Source: Candidatus Bipolaricaulota bacterium (GTDB lineage Bacteria; Bipolaricaulota; Bipolaricaulia; UBA7950; UBA9294). Taken from it: a stretch of DNA of 64,000 bases. This document shows positions 1 through 12,528 of this stretch, one piece after another. Every line of letters starts with the position of its first letter. Position 1 is the first letter of the stretch. The position numbers were made by a program, and so were the translations under genes. The notes beneath the pieces were generated by a model. That model was not told where the DNA came from, did not search any database, and saw nothing but the letters and a program-made list of their open reading frames with translations. The stretch lies in contig JANQEA010000077.1 in assembly GCA_028278555.1 (NCBI GenBank), positions 97,385 through 161,384 of the forward strand, given 5' to 3'.

Positions 1-799
1 TGACGCGGGCAAACCCGCCCCATGCAGTGATTGCAAACGCGACGATCATCCCGAGAAAGACCATCCCCGCTGAGAGGCCGAATCCACGCAACGCGGCGCC
101 CATCGCCATGAGGATCGGGAGGGCCGGGATCGCCAGCATCACCTCGCAGGCGCGTTGGATGAACATGTCGATCCCGCCGCCGTAGTAGCCGGAGAGGCCG
201 CCCAAGACAATCCCGATCGGGAAAACGCAGAGGATGACCAACGGTCCGACCGAGAGTGAAACCCAACTGCCGATCAAACATCGTGAGAAGAGATCACGCC
301 CTAAGTGATCGGTCCCGAGGAGGAACAGTTGGGCAATCGATCCGTCCTCGGCGTGGGCTCCGAACAGGTGAACGTTCGTCGGAATGAATCCGAATAGGGT
401 GTACTCCGCTTCCCCACGGACGAAGAACCGAACGTAGTACTTCTTGCTCGTGTCCTCGACGTACGTCACTTTGTACGTCGTTCGATCGAGCGTCCGCTCC
501 GTCCGGTAGATATACGGACGCGACAGCGACCCATCCTCGTCGCGGAAGTGGACCGTCGACGGTGGCGAGTACGGGTAATTCCGGTACTGCTTCCCGTAAG
601 AGTACGGGCCGATGAACTCGGCGAAGACCGCCAAGAAGATGAAGAGAAGGATGAGCGCCGTGCCAACGTTCCCGACGCGATGGCGCTTGAATGCACGCCA
701 GATCATCTCCCCTTGGGAACGACTGACGAACTCCTTCGGAGCACCCTCAGTGGTGTCGAACTCCGGTTCTTTCGGTTTACGACGTAGCCATCGTGCCAT
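1..799 (-). CDS. ABC transporter permease, DppC/OppC-like, partial (C-terminus outside window)
   Basis: Inner-membrane permease of a dipeptide/oligopeptide-type ABC importer. The reading frame begins at the ATG at 799 with AAAGGAG about 14 bases upstream and runs off the left edge after about 266 codons. A cytoplasmic N-terminus is followed by a membrane segment near residues 48-68, a large periplasmic loop, and then the permease core with GTDHLGRDLFSR, the signature of the OppC/DppC branch, near the middle. Hydrophobic segments follow. It lies 31 bases downstream of the DppB-like permease, and both follow the binding protein, so this is the second permease of one importer. The periplasmic insertion before the core is longer than in typical DppC. 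The ATPase genes should lie further left. Confidence 0.9.
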   Translation of the reverse strand, partial: MARWLRRKPKEPEFDTTEGAPKEFVSRSQGEMIWRAFKRHRVGNVGTALILLFIFLAVFAEFIGPYSYGKQYRNYPYSPPSTVHFRDEDGSLSRPYIYRTERTLDRTTYKVTYVEDTSKKYYVRFFVRGEAEYTLFGFIPTNVHLFGAHAEDGSIAQLFLLGTDHLGRDLFSRCLIGSWVSLSVGPLVILCVFPIGIVLGGLSGYYGGGIDMFIQRACEVMLAIPALPILMAMGAALRGFGLSAGMVFLGMIVAFAITAWGGFARV

Positions 800-830
800 C
801 GTTGATCTTCGATCTCCTTTGCTTCCGCGC

Positions 831-1820
831 TCAGTCGTAGCGGATCCGCGGATCGACCCATGCGAGGAGGAAGTCCGCGATGACGTTACCGATCAGCAAG
901 AACAGGCTGAAGAACAGCAAGCCCCCCATGATCACCGGCTCGTCCTGTCGCTGTAGCGCAGCGAAGTACGCGCGCCCAACCGTCGGAATGTTGAGGACGA
1001 TCGCCGTGATCACCGAGCCGCCGACCAACCCGGGAAGAGACAGGCCGAGGACCGTCACCAGTGGATTGATCGCATTGCGGACGGCGTGCTTGTAGATGAC
1101 GACCCGTTCCTTCAGCCCCTTCGACCGGGCCGTCTGAACGTAGGGAAGCGTCAGCGTGTCCAAGAGGTTGCCCCGCATCAGGCGAATCAGTCCCGCCATA
1201 CCGCCCGTCCCGATCACGACCCAGATCGGCCATAGGTGCCACAAGTAGTTGCCGATTTTTGCCAGCGACATCGGTGCATCGAAGTAGCGAGTGTCGAGCA
1301 GGCCGCCGACTCCGAGACCGTAGTCGCCAACCCGGAAGATCACGACGAGCAACCACAAGAGGACCAGCGCAAAGAAGAAGTTCGGGATCGAGAGCCCCAA
1401 GAATCCGAAGAACGTCACCACGTGGTCGCTCGGCTTGTATTGGTGGGTCGCGGAGTAGATGCCGATGGGGATCGCGATGATCCACGTAAGAACCAGGGTC
1501 GTTGTCGCAATGATGACCGTCCACATCAATCGGCTTCCGAAGAACAGCGTCTTGAACACGGGCATTCGTGTATCGAACGACGTGCCGAAATCGCCCTGAA
1601 CGACATTCTTCAGCCAGAACCAATACTGAACGATGAACGGCCTGTCGAGACCGTACCTGGCGATCTGCTGGTTCAGCGTCTCCTCGGTGATCTGTGGGTT
1701 CATCCGCGCCGTCGTCAGGTAGTCCCCAGGCATGAGCTTGATCAGGCTGAAGGAGATCAACGAGACGACGAGGAGGAGCGGGATCATGTACAACGTCCGT
1801 CGGATAATGTATGTGAGCAT
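831..1820 (-). CDS. ABC transporter permease, DppB/OppB-like
   Basis: First permease of the peptide-type importer, 329 residues, the usual length for the family. The N-terminus MLTYIIRRTLYMIPLLLVV is the classic DppB first membrane segment and is followed by the conserved LMPGD. Further membrane segments occur near residues 100-125, 135-160, 190-215, 255-280 and 290-315. The coupling-helix region contains the TARSKGL sequence that contacts the ATPase. It sits between the binding protein (98-base gap) and the second permease in the same direction. The substrate could be peptides or sugars, since family-5 importers carry both and the sequence does not decide. Confidence 0.93.
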   Translation of the reverse strand: MLTYIIRRTLYMIPLLLVVSLISFSLIKLMPGDYLTTARMNPQITEETLNQQIARYGLDRPFIVQYWFWLKNVVQGDFGTSFDTRMPVFKTLFFGSRLMWTVIIATTTLVLTWIIAIPIGIYSATHQYKPSDHVVTFFGFLGLSIPNFFFALVLLWLLVVIFRVGDYGLGVGGLLDTRYFDAPMSLAKIGNYLWHLWPIWVVIGTGGMAGLIRLMRGNLLDTLTLPYVQTARSKGLKERVVIYKHAVRNAINPLVTVLGLSLPGLVGGSVITAIVLNIPTVGRAYFAALQRQDEPVIMGGLLFFSLFLLIGNVIADFLLAWVDPRIRYD

Positions 1821-1917
1821 GGTCTACCTTCCGGTTCCTGCCCCGCTAGGCGGGGAAGAAGATGGGGTGCGGCGCGGGGCGTAGCCCCGTGCCGCATCCC
1901 CAAGTAAGGCTCAGTTT

Positions 1918-3738
1918 CTACGACTTATCGAAACAGAGCTCCGTCAGCAGACCGTTGTTCCCGCCAGGCGTCGACGTCGGGCTCGCCAGGTGCGCGTTTC
2001 CGACCTTGTCGTAGCGCGCGTAGTTAAACGTCTGTTGGCAGAGGTAGACGTAACCCAGCTGGTGCGCCAGCAGCTGCTGGTACTCCTTGTAGTACGCGAA
2101 CGCGTCATCAAGGTTGAACGTGTTCGCGCCAAGGTTGAGCAGCTCATCGATCCGCAGATCGACCTCGTCCGGATCCTCGCACGCCGAGAAACGATAGGCG
2201 TGAAGGGCACCGCAGGAACGATAGACGTTCTTTCCGCTGTTCGGCTCATCCCCGCCCGTCAGTCCGAGCTGGATGATGTCGCCGGTCGAAGAGAACAGCT
2301 GGCCGACGAGCGTGTTGAAGTCGACGACCTGGAAGTTCGTGTTCAGACCAGCTTCGCGGAAGTCGTCCTGGATGATCAGACAGTACGCAATGCGGACTGT
2401 GTTGTCGTTGGCGTTGATCTCGATCGTCAGCGGGTCACCGCTCGGGAGATCGCGCCATCCGTCGCCATCCGCATCGACCACGCCGAGCGCGTCGAGCTTG
2501 CTCGCCGCCAGCGCCGGGTCGTACTCGAACCACACAGCGTCGGCTTCGGTGATCGGGCCACCGTAGAAGTCACGGCCGCCGTAGAACGGCGAAGGAACGC
2601 TGATCGGGCTCCACTGCGCCGTACCCAGCCCGTTCAGGACGTTCTGCACCATCGTGTCCTTGTCGAGCAGGTGTGCCAGCGCCTCACGGAACTCGACGTT
2701 CCGGTAGAGCTCACGCTTCTCCTCGTTGGTGCCATCCGGGAGACCGACGTCCTGGTTGATCATGATCCAGGTCGTCCCGTAGGTCGCCTTGTCGGTGATG
2801 TCCACCGTGTAACCCTTGGCCGGACCTTCGGGGAGCAGAATCGGGATGTCCTCGGGGCGGAGAGCGTACACGTCGATCTCGCCGTTGCGGAACTTCAGCA
2901 TCGACACGTCCTGGTTCGACACAATGAGGCTGACGAACTTGTCGTAGTACGGAAGCTGGGTTCCGGCGTTGTCGTACCCGTAGTAGTAGGGGTTGCGCTC
3001 CATCGTCACGCTAACGTTCACTTCGTAGCCGGTGACGACGTACGGGCCGTTGCCGACGAGCTCGCTGAGCGGCGTATCGAGCGTCCACGTCTCGTTGAAC
3101 GTTCCAGCCGGAACGTCCGGGTTGAGCTTGTGGACGAACTGCGCCAGCTTGTGCTTCGGCATCAGGTTGAACGTCAGCGAGTTAAGGATCGGGCGATAGA
3201 TCGTCGACAGCGTGAACGTCACGGTGTAGTCGTCGACCTTCTCAAGAATCGGGAACGTCCCGTCAGGAAGGATCTGACCGTCGCGAGCGTTGCAGTCGAC
3301 ATCCTCGTTGAGGATGACGTCGTTGTAGGTGAACAGGACGTCGTCCGCCGTGATCGGCGTACCGTCCGACCACATGATCCCTTCGCGGAGGTAGAACGTA
3401 AGGACGAGTCCGTCCTCGGAGATGTCGTACCCCTTCGCGAAGTCGACCACGACCGCACCGCTGATGTGGTCGAGGTTCAGAAGCCCTCGATGCATCAGGT
3501 TGGTGTACTGCGTCGTGCTCGTCTCGTGAGCGGTGTGGTTGTTCCACCCACGCGGATCTTCGATGCTGGCCTCGTAGAGCGTTCCGCCCTGAGTTCCTAG
3601 CTCCGCATTCTCGTACGGAGTTCCTGCCACGCCGATCGGGAAAACGAGGGCGTCAGCCGGCTGCGCGTCATAGCCCTGCCCGAAGACGGCTAGCGAGGAG
3701 ACGAGAAGCAGCCCCGCCAGAATCAACGCTTTCTTCAT
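1918..3738 (-). CDS. ABC transporter substrate-binding protein, family 5
   Basis: Exported solute-binding protein of 606 residues for the neighbouring importer. A clear signal peptide (MKKALILAGLLLVSSLAVFG, cleavage near residue 20) precedes the family-5 fold. Typical blocks are visible: YDISEDGLVLTFYLREGIMWSDGTP-like sequence near residues 105-130, TADDVLFTY, the NGPYVV motif and the VEFREALAHLLDK segment. No lipobox cysteine is present, so it is either free in the periplasm or held another way. Start ATG is preceded by GGAGGTTCTCT. It follows the 228-residue exported protein by 29 bases. A 536-codon open frame on the opposite strand is a coding shadow. Confidence 0.93.
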   Translation of the reverse strand: MKKALILAGLLLVSSLAVFGQGYDAQPADALVFPIGVAGTPYENAELGTQGGTLYEASIEDPRGWNNHTAHETSTTQYTNLMHRGLLNLDHISGAVVVDFAKGYDISEDGLVLTFYLREGIMWSDGTPITADDVLFTYNDVILNEDVDCNARDGQILPDGTFPILEKVDDYTVTFTLSTIYRPILNSLTFNLMPKHKLAQFVHKLNPDVPAGTFNETWTLDTPLSELVGNGPYVVTGYEVNVSVTMERNPYYYGYDNAGTQLPYYDKFVSLIVSNQDVSMLKFRNGEIDVYALRPEDIPILLPEGPAKGYTVDITDKATYGTTWIMINQDVGLPDGTNEEKRELYRNVEFREALAHLLDKDTMVQNVLNGLGTAQWSPISVPSPFYGGRDFYGGPITEADAVWFEYDPALAASKLDALGVVDADGDGWRDLPSGDPLTIEINANDNTVRIAYCLIIQDDFREAGLNTNFQVVDFNTLVGQLFSSTGDIIQLGLTGGDEPNSGKNVYRSCGALHAYRFSACEDPDEVDLRIDELLNLGANTFNLDDAFAYYKEYQQLLAHQLGYVYLCQQTFNYARYDKVGNAHLASPTSTPGGNNGLLTELCFDKS

Positions 3739-3767
3739 TAGAGAACCTCCTTCGTTACTGCTTACCT

Positions 3768-4454
3768 CTAGAGCCCGAACAGATACGCCAGGTACCCTTG
3801 GTAGGCAAGTGCCAGTTCCGGATAGACCTGCGTGACCGCCAAGATCTCCACGCTAACTTCAGTGATCGTCAACGGCTGGGTCGTGATCCAGAACGCAGTG
3901 AGTGCAGTGGCAGCAGCAACTCGCAGCCCGAGGCTCTCGCCGTTCTTCACCAGCTCGAGCAGCTCATCTTCCGTCTTGGCGCCGAGCGGGGAGCCGGGGA
4001 CGTAGAAACCTCCAAGCGCAGTTCCGGCGGCAATCGCCAGGGTATCCGCCTCGACCGTGAGGAGATACTCCTCGACGAGCGACGGCTTCTTGAACTGGGC
4101 CCGGTTCTTGAAGTACCACATGTCGGCCGCATCCTGATCTCCGGCTTTCGCCAGCTCGAGCAACGCATCGTCATCCATCTCGTAGAGCTCAAGCTCTCGC
4201 CCGGTGACGATGAACAGTGCCCGTTCCGCCGCATACCGGATTCCGGGTGTCAGGCCGTTTGCCGCCAGGTTTTCCAGCTCTTCCACCGTCTTGAGGGTGT
4301 ATTCGCCGACCAACGCCATTCCGGCCGCCAGACTGATTTCGTCGATCAGCTCGTTCTTGATGACGTCATTCACGTCAACGGCGAGCCCGATCAAGGAAAC
4401 CATGACAACCGCGCAAGTCGCTAGCCCTAGTGCCCGAAGGCCATTACGCTTCAT
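3768..4454 (-). CDS. Exported hypothetical protein with helical repeats, first gene of the peptide-importer operon
   Basis: I do not recognise a named family. The 228-residue protein has an N-terminal hydrophobic segment (about residues 7-27) that could be a signal peptide or anchor. The rest is alpha-helical and carries at least three related units of about 25-30 residues: VEELENLAANG near residue 57, DDALLELAKAGD near 98 and EDELLELVKNGES near 162, the first and third followed by RxAAxxAL. This resembles HEAT/armadillo-type helical repeats. It is the promoter-proximal gene ahead of the binding protein, so a role near the importer is likely but unproven. Start ATG at 4454 has AAGGAGGTTAAATA upstream. 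Confidence 0.75.
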   Translation of the reverse strand: MKRNGLRALGLATCAVVMVSLIGLAVDVNDVIKNELIDEISLAAGMALVGEYTLKTVEELENLAANGLTPGIRYAAERALFIVTGRELELYEMDDDALLELAKAGDQDAADMWYFKNRAQFKKPSLVEEYLLTVEADTLAIAAGTALGGFYVPGSPLGAKTEDELLELVKNGESLGLRVAAATALTAFWITTQPLTITEVSVEILAVTQVYPELALAYQGYLAYLFGL

Positions 4455-4568
4455 TATTTAACCTCCTTGTGCTCTTGCCCGAACGATGATAGGCACTCCT
4501 TCTACTCGTGAACCACCTCCCAGGCAGAGCTTGATCTAGTGTGGAAAGGCATACTCGCCTGAAAAGCC

Positions 4569-4597
4569 AGTATACAGATCGTTTCCGCCACTGTCAA
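4569..4597 (-). promoter_or_regulatory. Sigma70-type promoter of the peptide-importer operon
   Basis: On the minus strand TTGACA (4597-4592) is followed after exactly 17 bases by TATACT (4574-4569). It points toward the 228-residue gene starting at 4454, leaving a leader of about 110 bases. No riboswitch was recognised in that leader. Confidence 0.8.
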
Positions 4598-4611
4598 TCC
4601 TCTCGATTCTC

Positions 4612-6417
4612 TCAATCACAAACCAGAACAGAATTCAGCAATGATTGCTCGATCTCGCGTTTCGACGTGTCAGCCAGCTCCGACAGTGCACTATCGAGTG
4701 ACATCGCGCCGCCGAGACGCGCCGTCTCGCGCCAGAGAGCGTGGATCAACTCGAAGCCCTCCGTCTCCAAGAGATACCGGATCATCAATCCTGTTTGCGT
4801 CTCGAACAGATGCGGAGTTGCTCCGCCGAATCCCAGTTGCCAGAGAGGTGTCCAGGATCCTGCGTCGAGAATCTCACATCCTGCTTGGACAAGGTCCTCG
4901 TACTCCGTCGTTAGTGCCGTCGCAAGACCGGTTCGCAGCTGATTCGACGCCGTGGAGATCTCAAAGATGTACGAAGGGAGCGTCGCTGCGAGAATCGCTC
5001 CGATCTCCCCTCCTGCAACGACGTGCCAGGTCGTGCGATACGTGTCGACATGCGGCGTCAGGAGCCTGCCGACATCTCGATCGGCTTTGTCCTCGTAGAC
5101 GAAGATCGTGACCCGTTTCGGGAGCCGATCCGGATCGATCCCGAGCTCCGTTGCGGTCCACGTCAACACGGCTTGTGCTTCGCCGAGATACCCAGTCAGA
5201 TCCCCGATCGAGGGGCTTCCGAAGATATAGACTCCGTCATCCTCCGCGCGCCCCCATCCACGAAACAGGTTCGCCCAATCGACCGGCTGGCCCGTGGCCC
5301 AACTCTGCGCTTCGATCCACTCGACAGCCTCCTCGAACTCGCCGATCGCGAGTGCACACCGAACCGCCAGGAACGCTTCCTCGTCGTTCACCTCGCGGGC
5401 ACGCCACGCACTCGTCAGACGGTGGGCTTCCTCGAACTCCCCCGCCTCGAACGAGTACAGCGCGCGATAGTAGTCGTATTCCGCCGAAGCGCCGCCGACT
5501 TGCGAGGCGTATTCCAGCCACTCCTGGCTCAGTCCGTCGATCGATCCACAGACGAGCCGACCGAAGATCGCTTGAGAGGTTCCCGGCCCCCAGACCGACT
5601 TGAGGACGTCGATCCCTCCGTTGCAGTCGATCAGATACTGTATCAGTGAGGCCGCCTGCAGAGATGCCAGGTCCTCTTGCGCGCCGAGACCTCCCCCCTC
5701 GCTGAAGAACGAGTAGAAGACCGCGACCCCCTCCAACGAGCCGAGCGCCATCCGCGCCGAGTAAGGCGAGCCGAACTGCTGGAATAGCGTCGGAGCGAAG
5801 TGGCCAGCTGCATCCAGCTGCAGGAGTTCCTCGAACGAGTACCGAAGACGTTCGGGCGCTGCAGCGACAGCGGAGTGGAAGCTCCGGTCGGGCTCGGCCA
5901 CGACCATCGTCGTTCCGGCGTAAAGGAGCTGCGAGAAGCACTCGCCCCAGCCGAACGCAAGAACGAACTCGGCCAACCGGGCATACGGATCCTCTCCGGC
6001 AAGCAGATCGACAACCGAATAAAACGTGTACGTTGCATTCAGCGACTTCCGCCGGACGATGCTCATCTGCATCTGCCCGGGGTTGTCGTGGAGCATGACA
6101 TCGATCGGCATTGGAATCTGTGAGGGATCGACCTCCAGACGATCGACAAGGTCGTCGAGTGACTCCTCCAGCCGAGCGAGCAGATCAGTGTACCGCTCCC
6201 GCTCGGAAGAGCCTTCGTGATACCAGACGTTGAACCGGTCGCCGCGAACTTCATAGATATCCCGCGTCTCCACCGACATCTGCGGTTGAATGACGTAGTT
6301 GATGAGGATTACGAAGATCAGCGCTCCGAGTCCACCGAGGATGAGGCCACCGATCGTCATCACCCAAGGCTTCCGAAGGCACGCGATAATTCCCTTCCGA
6401 TCAGCCTTTGGGGTCAT
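4612..6417 (-). CDS. Membrane-anchored protein with two degenerate peptidase-MA-like domains
   Basis: A 601-residue protein with one N-terminal membrane segment (about residues 15-40) and a long extracytoplasmic part. The region from about residue 58 resembles peptidase-MA-type (gluzincin) proteins in layout, but the position expected for HExxH reads GWGECFSQLLY, so no zinc site is visible. A middle stretch (about 330-400) looks TPR-like. A second, related domain begins near residue 430: LGIDPDRLPKRVTIFVYED parallels the first domain's LEVDPSQIPMPIDVMLHD. It is therefore an internal duplication of a probable pseudo-enzyme. The gene is monocistronic and ends just before the promoter of the importer operon. 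Family assignment is inference. Confidence 0.7.
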   Translation of the reverse strand: MTPKADRKGIIACLRKPWVMTIGGLILGGLGALIFVILINYVIQPQMSVETRDIYEVRGDRFNVWYHEGSSERERYTDLLARLEESLDDLVDRLEVDPSQIPMPIDVMLHDNPGQMQMSIVRRKSLNATYTFYSVVDLLAGEDPYARLAEFVLAFGWGECFSQLLYAGTTMVVAEPDRSFHSAVAAAPERLRYSFEELLQLDAAGHFAPTLFQQFGSPYSARMALGSLEGVAVFYSFFSEGGGLGAQEDLASLQAASLIQYLIDCNGGIDVLKSVWGPGTSQAIFGRLVCGSIDGLSQEWLEYASQVGGASAEYDYYRALYSFEAGEFEEAHRLTSAWRAREVNDEEAFLAVRCALAIGEFEEAVEWIEAQSWATGQPVDWANLFRGWGRAEDDGVYIFGSPSIGDLTGYLGEAQAVLTWTATELGIDPDRLPKRVTIFVYEDKADRDVGRLLTPHVDTYRTTWHVVAGGEIGAILAATLPSYIFEISTASNQLRTGLATALTTEYEDLVQAGCEILDAGSWTPLWQLGFGGATPHLFETQTGLMIRYLLETEGFELIHALWRETARLGGAMSLDSALSELADTSKREIEQSLLNSVLVCD

Positions 6418-6523
6418 CGTTCGATCATTGTAGCGAGCGCTCTGTACCGGCGCAATCGTTCGGGCCGGCCTTCACACCCCGCCCACATCATCTCCACATG
6501 AAGCCCACAGAAGCGACCAGCGA

Positions 6524-6552
6524 TTGACACGGGGAAACGCCCACAATATACT
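6524..6552 (+). promoter_or_regulatory. Sigma70-type promoter for spoVS-argS-ftsY
   Basis: TTGACA at 6524-6529, a 17-base spacer and TATACT at 6547-6552, the same hexamers as the promoter at 4569-4597. The spoVS start lies 44 bases downstream. Confidence 0.82.
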
Positions 6553-6596
6553 GGTTATGCTGCTTTGCATCAGTCCGAAGGCGCTGGAGGAGGGAG

Positions 6597-6857
6597 ATGG
6601 AGATCCTGAAGGTTGCGTCCCGGTCGAACCCCAACTCTGTCTCCGGCGCGATTGCCGGCGCTCTCGAGCAGCACGGCGTCGTCGAGCTTCATGCGGTCGG
6701 CGCCGGAGCCGTCAACCAAACCGTCAAGGCAATCGCGATCGCCCGCCGGCTGATCGAAGAGGAAGCATCACCCGACATCAAGGTGATTCCCGGCTTCATG
6801 GAGCTTGAAATCGGCGGCCAGAAGAAGACGGGAATCCGCTTCGTCGTCGAGAAGTAG
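6597..6857 (+). CDS. spoVS: Stage V sporulation protein S (SpoVS) family
   Basis: An 86-residue protein of the SpoVS/Alba-like fold, the normal length for the family. The family core is recognisable throughout: EILKVASRSNPNSVSGAIAG at the start, then VGAGAVNQTVKAIAIARR and a C-terminal strand with TGIRFVVEK. These proteins are thought to bind nucleic acid and act as regulators; they occur in spore formers but also in Thermus, Thermotogota and other non-sporulating bacteria, so sporulation should not be inferred. The start ATG is preceded by GGAGGAGGG and by a consensus promoter. argS follows after 24 bases, making spoVS the leading gene of a translation/secretion operon. Confidence 0.93.
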   Translation: MEILKVASRSNPNSVSGAIAGALEQHGVVELHAVGAGAVNQTVKAIAIARRLIEEEASPDIKVIPGFMELEIGGQKKTGIRFVVEK

Positions 6858-6881
6858 CAGCCGGCGGCGTACCATCTGAGC

Positions 6882-8603
6882 ATGTCATCGTATCGGAGCA
6901 CGTACCTTGAGGATTTCGTGATCGACCAGATCCTCTCCGCCTATCGCGCCCTCGCGGATTCATCGGACGATCGTTCCGTCGATGTCCGCCAGAACGATCG
7001 CCCGGAGCACGGCGATTACTCGACCAACCTGGCCATGGTCGAGGCGAGCAAGCGCGGCGTCGCTCCGCGCGCATTGGCCGAGCAGCTGATTCAGAACCTC
7101 TCGGCATCGCTGCCGGAGGAGGACATCGCGAAGTGGGAGGTCGCCGGACCGGGATTTATCAACGTGCACCTGACGCCACATCGGATTCAGCAGGCACTCC
7201 GAGCGATCCTCGCTGAGGCCGAAAGCTACGGAAGACAGGCACTCGGCGTAGGAACGAGGCTGCAAGTCGAATTTGTCAGCTCGAATCCGACCGGCCCGTT
7301 GACCGTCGGCCACGGCAGGCAGGCGGTTCTCGGAGACGTCCTCGCGATCCTCTACGACTGGCTCGGATACGACGTTCACCGCGAGTACTATTTCAATGAC
7401 GAGGGACGACAGATCATTCTACTCACTGATTCCAACGCAGAATGGATCCTCAACGAGAAGTACGGAAAGGAGCCGGAGATCCCGGAAGGAGGCTATCAGG
7501 GCGAGTACATGAAGGATGTGGCAAGCGGGACTATCGACGCGAACGAACACATCCGGCAGGGTATCGAAGCCCTCAAGGCAGAGAAGCCAGCAGATGCGTC
7601 ACGGCAGGACCTTTACGCGCACGTCAAGCTTGAAGTCATTCGAGATGAGACGGTCCAATTCATCGTCCGGAGAATCAAGCAAGATCTCGAGCACCTCGGT
7701 GTTCGATTCGACACCTGGTTCAGCGAGGCGACGCTCCACCGTTCCGGCGAAGTCGATGCCGCGCTCGAGATACTTCGTGAACGGAATGCCGCCTACGAAG
7801 AAGACGGGGCCGTCTGGCTGCGGGCCGAGGAGCACGGCGGCGCCAAGGATTCGGTGCTGATCCGTAGCGACGGCACGCCGACGTATCTGATGGTCGACAT
7901 CGCGTATCACATCAACAAGCACCATCGTGGTTTCGAACGCGTCGTCAACGTCCAGGGGGCCGATCACCACGCCGAGCAGACCTGCGTGAAGGCCGCCCTT
8001 CGGATCCTCGGCTATCCAGAGACGTTCCTCGACTACGCCGTCCACCAGTTCGTCAGCCTGAAGGAGAAGGGCGAGGTCTTGAAGATGTCGACACGGGCCG
8101 GCCGCTTCGTCACCCTCCGCGAGTTGATCGACGAACTCGGCAGGAACATCGTCCGCTACTTCATGATCTCGCGGAAGCCCGAGGCGCACCTCGATTTCGA
8201 CCTCGATCTGGCCCGCGCCGAATCGCTTGACAACCCGGCGACCTACGTCCAATACGCGCACACGAGGATCGCATCGATCTTCCGAAAGGCCGAGACCCCA
8301 GAGATCGAATGGGCCGACGTCGACCTCGCGCCGCTCGTCGAGCCGGAGGAGCTCGAGTTGATCAAGAAGCTCGATCGATTCCCTGCAATACTCCGAACTG
8401 CGGCCGACGATTTCGCTCCGCACCTTCTCGCCGAGTATGCGCTCGATCTCTCCAGGTCGTTCCACGCCTACTACGACAAGCATCGGATCCTCACCGACGA
8501 CGAAGGGCTCACCCGTGCCCGGCTCGCCCTCCTCCGAGCGCTGCAGACAAGCCTCCGGAGTTCGCTCGACATCCTCGGAATGGACGCTCCGGTGGAGATG
8601 TAA
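6882..8603 (+). CDS. argS: Arginyl-tRNA synthetase
   Basis: Class I aminoacyl-tRNA synthetase charging tRNA-Arg, 573 residues. The N-terminal arginyl-specific add-on domain (about residues 1-110) precedes [15 protein letters not shown] (near 130), the ArgS form of the HIGH signature. The KMS signature appears as [10 protein letters not shown] near residue 400, and the C-terminal DALR anticodon-binding domain begins with [12 protein letters not shown]. Start ATG at 6882 was chosen for agreement with family N-termini. The stop overlaps the ftsY start within TAATG, so the two are translationally coupled. Confidence 0.97.
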   Translation: MSSYRSTYLEDFVIDQILSAYRALADSSDDRSVDVRQNDRPEHGDYSTNLAMVEASKRGVAPRALAEQLIQNLSASLPEEDIAKWEVAGPGFINVHLTPHRIQQALRAILAEAESYGRQALGVGTRLQVEFVSSNPTGPLTVGHGRQAVLGDVLAILYDWLGYDVHREYYFNDEGRQIILLTDSNAEWILNEKYGKEPEIPEGGYQGEYMKDVASGTIDANEHIRQGIEALKAEKPADASRQDLYAHVKLEVIRDETVQFIVRRIKQDLEHLGVRFDTWFSEATLHRSGEVDAALEILRERNAAYEEDGAVWLRAEEHGGAKDSVLIRSDGTPTYLMVDIAYHINKHHRGFERVVNVQGADHHAEQTCVKAALRILGYPETFLDYAVHQFVSLKEKGEVLKMSTRAGRFVTLRELIDELGRNIVRYFMISRKPEAHLDFDLDLARAESLDNPATYVQYAHTRIASIFRKAETPEIEWADVDLAPLVEPEELELIKKLDRFPAILRTAADDFAPHLLAEYALDLSRSFHAYYDKHRILTDDEGLTRARLALLRALQTSLRSSLDILGMDAPVEM

Positions 8604-9514
8604 TGGCCTGGATCGATCGATTACGCGCAGGGCTGAAGAAGACGCGATCCGGACTGACCGAGCCCCTCGGAAGGATCCTGACCGGCAGGAAGACCCTGAC
8701 CGACGAAGAGATCGAGCAGCTGGAAGAAGTGCTCATCCAAGGGGACGTGGGGACCGGACTGGCGATCGAACTGGTCGAACAGCTCTCCGACGAGACCCGC
8801 CGAAGCGATGATCGAGATCTCCTCGACAGCTTGGCGGACGGGATCCGCGATCGACTGGCCGGATGCGAGCGGCCGTTCGCATTGCGTGACGACGGTGGCC
8901 CGACCGTCGTCCTCGTCGCCGGCGTCAACGGAACCGGAAAGACGACGACGATCGCCAAGATCGCCGCCCACCTCCGCGAGCAGACGCCCGACCTTCCGAT
9001 CACCTTCGCCGCCGCCGATACATTTCGCGCCGCGGCGATCGACCAGCTCGGGATCTGGGCCGACCGGATCGGCGCGGATCTGATCAAGCACCGGCCGGGA
9101 GGGGATCCCTCCGCCGTCGCGTTCGACGCCGTCGATCACGCAATCCGCACCGGCGGCGCGCTCTTCATCGACACCGCCGGACGCCTCCAAACGAAGCACA
9201 ACCTGATGGAGGAGCTGAAGAAGATCGAGCGGACGGTAGGGAAGAAGCTCGGGCGCGGTTCGGACGAACGGCTCCTTGTGCTCGACGCGACCACCGGCCA
9301 AAATGGAATCTCGCAGGCAGAGCGCTTCCACGATGCGATCGATCTGACCGGAATCGTCCTCACGAAACTCGATGGAACGGCGAAGGGCGGCGGAGTCCTG
9401 GCGATCTGGGATGCGCTGAGGATTCCGCTGATGTTCGTCGGTGTCGGCGAGGCGGCCGACGACCTGCACGCGTTCTCGGCAGAGGAGTTTGTCGAGGCGC
9501 TCTTCACGACATAG
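8603..9514 (+). CDS. ftsY: Signal recognition particle receptor FtsY
   Basis: SRP GTPase that docks ribosome-nascent chain complexes at the membrane. The start at 8603, overlapping the argS stop by one base, gives 303 residues beginning [13 protein letters not shown]; the open frame extends further upstream inside argS but that part has no FtsY character. A short helical N domain is followed by the G domain: [10 protein letters not shown] (P-loop), the DTFRAAA region, DTAGRLQTK and [10 protein letters not shown]. There is no acidic A domain, as in many non-proteobacterial FtsY proteins. An amphipathic N-terminus probably gives membrane contact. Confidence 0.96.
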   Translation: MAWIDRLRAGLKKTRSGLTEPLGRILTGRKTLTDEEIEQLEEVLIQGDVGTGLAIELVEQLSDETRRSDDRDLLDSLADGIRDRLAGCERPFALRDDGGPTVVLVAGVNGTGKTTTIAKIAAHLREQTPDLPITFAAADTFRAAAIDQLGIWADRIGADLIKHRPGGDPSAVAFDAVDHAIRTGGALFIDTAGRLQTKHNLMEELKKIERTVGKKLGRGSDERLLVLDATTGQNGISQAERFHDAIDLTGIVLTKLDGTAKGGGVLAIWDALRIPLMFVGVGEAADDLHAFSAEEFVEALFTT

Positions 9515-9548
9515 CGGAGACAGAGGGAACGACACGGAGGTCAAACGA

Positions 9549-12326
<2,778 letters not shown>

Positions 12327-12528
12327 CCGGAGCTGCTAGAAAAGCCCAGCGCGAGCGTCGTCTTCTTGAGCAATCGCGGGATATGTCGCGCGGTCGCTGG
12401 CGGCATCGGACCGTCAGTCGGGCGAGAAGTGAATCCTAGCCCTGAATCGGAGTTAACGGTAAGCCTGTGCCACAGGTTCAGTTAGGGCAGTATGGCAAGC
12501 AATCCTCCCAGCCTCCCAAGTACCACGG

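Noticed and set aside
1990..3600. A 536-codon open frame on the plus strand opposite the binding protein
   Set aside because: Highly biased composition (V, R, D, E) and no domain; it is the antisense shadow of a clear family-5 binding protein in GC-rich DNA.
8309..8602. N-terminal extension of ftsY into argS
   Set aside because: The extra residues are arginine/proline-rich frame shadow; FtsY homology begins at the ATG overlapping the argS stop.
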